A DNA stretch of 64,000 bases. Origin: Gordonia sp. PP30. Its GTDB lineage: Bacteria; Actinomycetota; Actinomycetes; Mycobacteriales; Mycobacteriaceae. Below are positions 61,153 to 64,000 of this stretch, piece after piece. Numbering within the stretch: the stretch's first letter is position 1; each line of letters opens with the position of its first letter. The DNA is taken from positions 1,240,001 through 1,304,000 of the forward strand of contig NZ_CP095864.1 in NCBI RefSeq assembly GCF_023100845.1, read 5' to 3'. The translations under genes were made by a program, and so were the position numbers. The notes beneath the pieces were generated by a model. That model saw nothing but the letters and a program-made list of their open reading frames with translations. It did no database searches and was not told the origin of the DNA.

Positions 61153-61359
61153 TCAGGGGCGCCTGCGGAATCCGCTGGCGATCAGCACCACTCCGGCCAG
61201 CGTGCCCACCCCGATCAGGACCCACGGCAGCAGGTTCAGGTCGGGCAGGTCGGGGCCGCCGGTGAGGCCCCAGACCGCGACGGCGATCGCCAGGACTCCG
61301 GCCATCACCAGGATCGGGGCGCGGCGCGGTTCGAGGGTGCCGGGGTTCTCGTCGTTCAT
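61153..61359 (-). CDS. Small two-helix membrane protein
   Basis: A 68-residue protein (MNDENPGTLEPRRAPIL start) with two hydrophobic helices (~16-33 VMAGVLAIAVAVWGL and ~43-62 LLPWVLIGVGTLAGVVLIAS) and a basic end (FRRRP). Its ATG overlaps the stop of the PspC/LiaF-like gene by 4 nt, so it is the second gene of that operon. I do not recognise a family; it may assist the PspC protein in the membrane. Confidence 0.75.
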   Translation of the reverse strand: MNDENPGTLEPRRAPILVMAGVLAIAVAVWGLTGGPDLPDLNLLPWVLIGVGTLAGVVLIASGFRRRP

Positions 61360-62591
61360 CGCTTCATCTCCACGTCTCCCATGCCCACGTGGGCGTCGAT
61401 GGTCAGGACGGGGCCGTCGCCGCCGGTCACGCCGGGCGGACAGTGGACGTCGCCGATGCCGACGTCGCACTGCGCCCGCACGCGGACGTTCTCGGGCAGC
61501 AGCACCTTGATCTCACCGACGCCCTGCTTCACGGTCACCGTCTTATCGTGATCGATCCGGTCGAGGTGACGCAGGTCGAGCGTGGTGGAACCGACGGTCA
61601 GCTGATAGTCGTCGCGCAGCTCCGACTGGTCGCTGACCGACCAGTTGCGGTCGCCGACGCCGCCGCGCGGGGCCGACCAGCCGGACGCGCTCACCAGGGT
61701 CGAGACGACGACGATACCGGCCGCCAGGAAGCCGAGCGGGATCAGGCCGGACGCGTGCCTGCCCTCCGGCCGGCGCAGGAACCCGGCCACGACCAGCCCC
61801 AGCCCGATCACCATCAGCGACAGCGAGGCGATCCGGCCGACGGTGAACCAGTGCGCACCGGCCAGCTGGGCGGCGGCGCCGCCGACGGCGACCAGGACGG
61901 CCAGGCCCATGGTGATCGGGGTCATCGGCGAGCGCGGGCCGCGCGGTGACACGGGCGCGGTGGCCGGGGTCGGTTCGGGCAGATCCCACGCGAAGGGGGC
62001 GGCGCCGAGCGGATCCCAGGCGGGCGGGACGGTGCCGTCGCCGGTGTCGTTCGGGTCCGCGGAGGACAGTGCGCCGGTCTTCGCGGTGTCGTCGTCGGAG
62101 GGGGAGGCGTCGGCGGCACGCCACGAGTACGACCCGCCCGCCGCGGCGGGCGGTGCGGGGTCGATCGTGGCGGCGCTGGTGCCCTCCGGCGGTATCGGGG
62201 TGCGCTGGTAGAGCAGCCACCATCCCACGCCCAGCAGCAGCGTGCCGAGAAGACCTCCGCCGCTCCACGTGCGGTCGCCGCCGAACGTCGCCATCAGCAC
62301 GATCGCGAGGATGCCCAGCGGGATCAGCGAACCGAACCGGAACGACGTGTCGCGGCGCTCCCGCGCCGAGGCGCCGCGGGAGTGCTCGGACGGCAGTACC
62401 ACGCAGGCGATGAGATAGATCAGCACACCGGCGCCGCCGAAGACGGTGGCGACGACGAAGGCGACGCGCACCAGCGTCGGATCGACCTGGTACCGGGCGC
62501 CGAATCCCGCGCACACACCGGCCACCTTGCGGCCGGACCGGCGGCGCAGCGGGCGCGTCGCCCAGAAGTCGGAGAGGGTCGTGGGGTTCAT
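61356..62591 (-). CDS. PspC-domain membrane protein with LiaF-like C-terminus
   Basis: A 411-residue protein. The N-terminal PspC domain (~10-70; LRRRSGRKVAGVCAGFGARYQVDPTLVRV) contains a helix. Further transmembrane segments and a Pro-rich cytosolic loop follow (~115-225), then three more helices. The C-terminus (~330-411; VKQGVGEIKVLLPENVRVRA and IDAHVGMGDVEMKR) is a LiaF/DUF2154-type beta domain. In Firmicutes LiaF restrains the LiaSR envelope-stress system. The divergent PspC-histidine kinase 98 bp away makes the same logic likely here. Confidence 0.87.
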   Translation of the reverse strand: MNPTTLSDFWATRPLRRRSGRKVAGVCAGFGARYQVDPTLVRVAFVVATVFGGAGVLIYLIACVVLPSEHSRGASARERRDTSFRFGSLIPLGILAIVLMATFGGDRTWSGGGLLGTLLLGVGWWLLYQRTPIPPEGTSAATIDPAPPAAAGGSYSWRAADASPSDDDTAKTGALSSADPNDTGDGTVPPAWDPLGAAPFAWDLPEPTPATAPVSPRGPRSPMTPITMGLAVLVAVGGAAAQLAGAHWFTVGRIASLSLMVIGLGLVVAGFLRRPEGRHASGLIPLGFLAAGIVVVSTLVSASGWSAPRGGVGDRNWSVSDQSELRDDYQLTVGSTTLDLRHLDRIDHDKTVTVKQGVGEIKVLLPENVRVRAQCDVGIGDVHCPPGVTGGDGPVLTIDAHVGMGDVEMKR

Positions 62592-62688
62592 GACTCCATC
62601 CTCGCGGCGGCTCCGCCCGCGCAGTATCGGGAAGGACCCTGAGATGGTCCCTGAACTCTGCCCGCCGGGCGTCCGGTGGTGCGGCGAC

Positions 62689-63987
62689 ATGTCAGTATCG
62701 AAGGTGATGACGACGACGACCGCGCGCGAGCCCGCCGGACGGGACGCGCCCAAGCTGTACCGGCGCAACGGCGGCAAGGTGATCGCCGGGGTGTCCGGCG
62801 GCCTCGCCGACCATCTGGGCGTCGACGTCTTCCGCGTGCGCGTGGTCTTCGTCGTGCTGGCCGCTCTCGCCGGCGCGGGCGCCTTCGCGTACGCCGCGCT
62901 CTGGTTCTTCTGCCCGCCGGGCGACGATACCGCCCGGCCCGGCCCGGCCGAACGGCGACAGGCCTACGGGCTGGTCGCGCTCGGCGCGGTGGCGCTGGTG
63001 GTGAGCATGCTGGTGGCGGCCAACGCCCCCGCTCAGCAGCTGGTCGCGGTGGTCTTCGTGCTCGGCGGCGCCGGACTGGTCTGGCGTGAGGTCGACGTCA
63101 CCGGCGTCGGCGGACGGCGCACGGTGGTCACCTGGCTGCGGGTCGGCGCCGGTGCGCTGTTGGTGATCGGCGGCCTGGTGGTGATGGTGGTCGCCAGCGG
63201 CTCGGTGCTCGGCGGCATGAATTCGACGGTGCTCGCCGTGCTGGCCACCCTGGTCGGCGTGATCCTGCTGACCGTGCCGCTCTGGATGCGGCTGATCCGG
63301 GCACTCGACGCCGAGCGCGCCGAACGGATCCGGACCGCCGAACGCGAGGAGATCGCGTCGCACCTGCACGACTCCGTGCTGCAGACCCTCGCACTGATCC
63401 AGAAGCAGTCGGGCGACCCGGACACCGTCGCACGACTGGCCCGCCGGCAGGAACGCGAGCTGCGCACCTGGCTGTTCGGCGATCCGGCGCAGCGCCGCGA
63501 GTCGTTCGCGGCGGCGATCGCGGCGCTGGCCGCCGAGATCGAGGAGTCGTACGGGACGGAGATCGAGGCGGTGACCGTCGGCGACACCACGCCCGAGGAG
63601 TTGCGCGACGAGGCGTGGGCGCGCTCGGCGTCGTCGTTGATCGCCGCGACGCGCGAGGCGCTGGTGAACGCCGCCAAGCATTCCGGGGCGCAGCAGGTGG
63701 ACGTGTACGCCGAGGTGCGCGGCGATCGCATCGAGGTGTTCGTCCGCGACCGCGGCTGCGGCTTCGAGCCGGATGCGGTCGACGACGACCGGCAGGGCAT
63801 CGCCCGGTCGATCAATGCGCGCATGGAGCGCGCGGGCGGCTGCGCCCAGGTGCGGTCGACGCCCGGCCGCGGTACCAATGTCACGCTGACGCTGCCGCGG
63901 GCCTCGACAGGCTCGGCCGGCGGGGAGGGTTCGGCCGGCGGGGAGGGCTCGACCGGCGGCGGGGACGATTCACAGGAGGATTCATGA
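62689..63987 (+). CDS. PspC-domain sensor histidine kinase (NarL-type, LiaS/DesK-like)
   Basis: A 432-residue kinase. The N-terminal PspC domain (~20-75; LYRRNGGKVIAGVSGGLADHLG) is followed by about five helices (to ~210). A HisKA_3 dimerisation domain carries the phospho-acceptor His in EEIASHLHDSVLQTLALIQ, and the HATPase domain has EALVNAAKHSGAQQVDV and TPGRGTNVTLTLP. The C-terminal ~25 residues are a Gly/Ser/Glu tandem repeat (GGEGS units). ATG 62689 or ATG 62707 can start it. The stop overlaps the next ATG by 4 nt. Confidence 0.9.
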   Translation: MSVSKVMTTTTAREPAGRDAPKLYRRNGGKVIAGVSGGLADHLGVDVFRVRVVFVVLAALAGAGAFAYAALWFFCPPGDDTARPGPAERRQAYGLVALGAVALVVSMLVAANAPAQQLVAVVFVLGGAGLVWREVDVTGVGGRRTVVTWLRVGAGALLVIGGLVVMVVASGSVLGGMNSTVLAVLATLVGVILLTVPLWMRLIRALDAERAERIRTAEREEIASHLHDSVLQTLALIQKQSGDPDTVARLARRQERELRTWLFGDPAQRRESFAAAIAALAAEIEESYGTEIEAVTVGDTTPEELRDEAWARSASSLIAATREALVNAAKHSGAQQVDVYAEVRGDRIEVFVRDRGCGFEPDAVDDDRQGIARSINARMERAGGCAQVRSTPGRGTNVTLTLPRASTGSAGGEGSAGGEGSTGGGDDSQEDS

Positions 63988-64000
63988 CGTATCGGGTGTT
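63984..64000 (+). CDS. Start of a gene, probably the cognate response regulator (cut by window end)
   Basis: ATG at 63984 overlaps the kinase stop (ATGA), and AGGAGG lies 6 nt upstream. Only five full codons are visible (MTYRV). The call as a NarL/LiaR-type response regulator rests on its position after a sensor kinase, not on sequence. Confidence 0.55.

Overview
The window is about 70% G+C, uses many GTG and some TTG starts, and follows the gene order of Mycobacterium tuberculosis Rv3450-Rv3396 closely. The shared order is ESX-4 / rplM-rpsI-glmM / glmS-nnr-alr / tsaE-tsaB-rimI-tsaD / groES / whiB3 / sigD-rsdA / guaB2-guaB3-choD / guaA. An ispH region that matches Rv1108c-Rv1110 lies in front of it. 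This points to a member of the Mycobacteriales, most likely Gordonia-like or a close relative; genus is an inference.

Layout: 1-4.5 kb holds the 5' end of xseA, a lipid-droplet protein, ispH, a cysteine desulfurase and an MFS transporter. 4.8-13.0 kb is an ESX-4 type VII secretion core (mycP, eccD, eccC and a Rv3446c-like protein). Neither eccB nor the esxT/esxU substrate pair is at its usual place. 13-27.7 kb is housekeeping: ribosomal L13/S9, the amino-sugar route to peptidoglycan (glmM, glmS), NAD(P)HX repair, alanine racemase, the t6A tRNA genes and several small helical proteins, one with a WXG-type turn. 27.6-34 kb holds CIRCE-controlled groES without groEL, whiB3, the sigD/anti-sigD pair and guaB2-guaB3. 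34-43 kb holds a cholesterol-oxidase-like enzyme, cysE-cysK, a biotin ECF transporter with a VOC gene inside it, and a Na+/H+ antiporter.

43.2-45 kb is an accessory patch: type I-E-like CRISPR repeats with no cas genes, strong hairpins, and a Fic protein behind a perfect inverted-repeat operator in locally AT-rich DNA. 45-54 kb holds an HdeD-like protein, secreted or membrane alpha/beta hydrolases, and a cobalamin-riboswitch-controlled ABC importer operon that ends in a CbiX/ferredoxin-like protein. After guaA (54-56 kb) comes the least explained part, 55.8-59.1 kb. It encodes two paralogous proteins of unknown family, and the second is followed in the same frame, one TGA later, by a LysM segment. 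Paralogy shows that this segment carries the missing C-terminal domain. The window ends with an LpqN-like lipoprotein and a divergent PspC pair (a PspC/LiaF-like membrane protein and a PspC-histidine kinase) beside the start of its probable response regulator.

Many genes have a TAnnnT hexamer 6-8 nt before the start codon, as expected for leaderless mRNAs of this order. Other genes are chained by 4-nt GTGA/ATGA overlaps.
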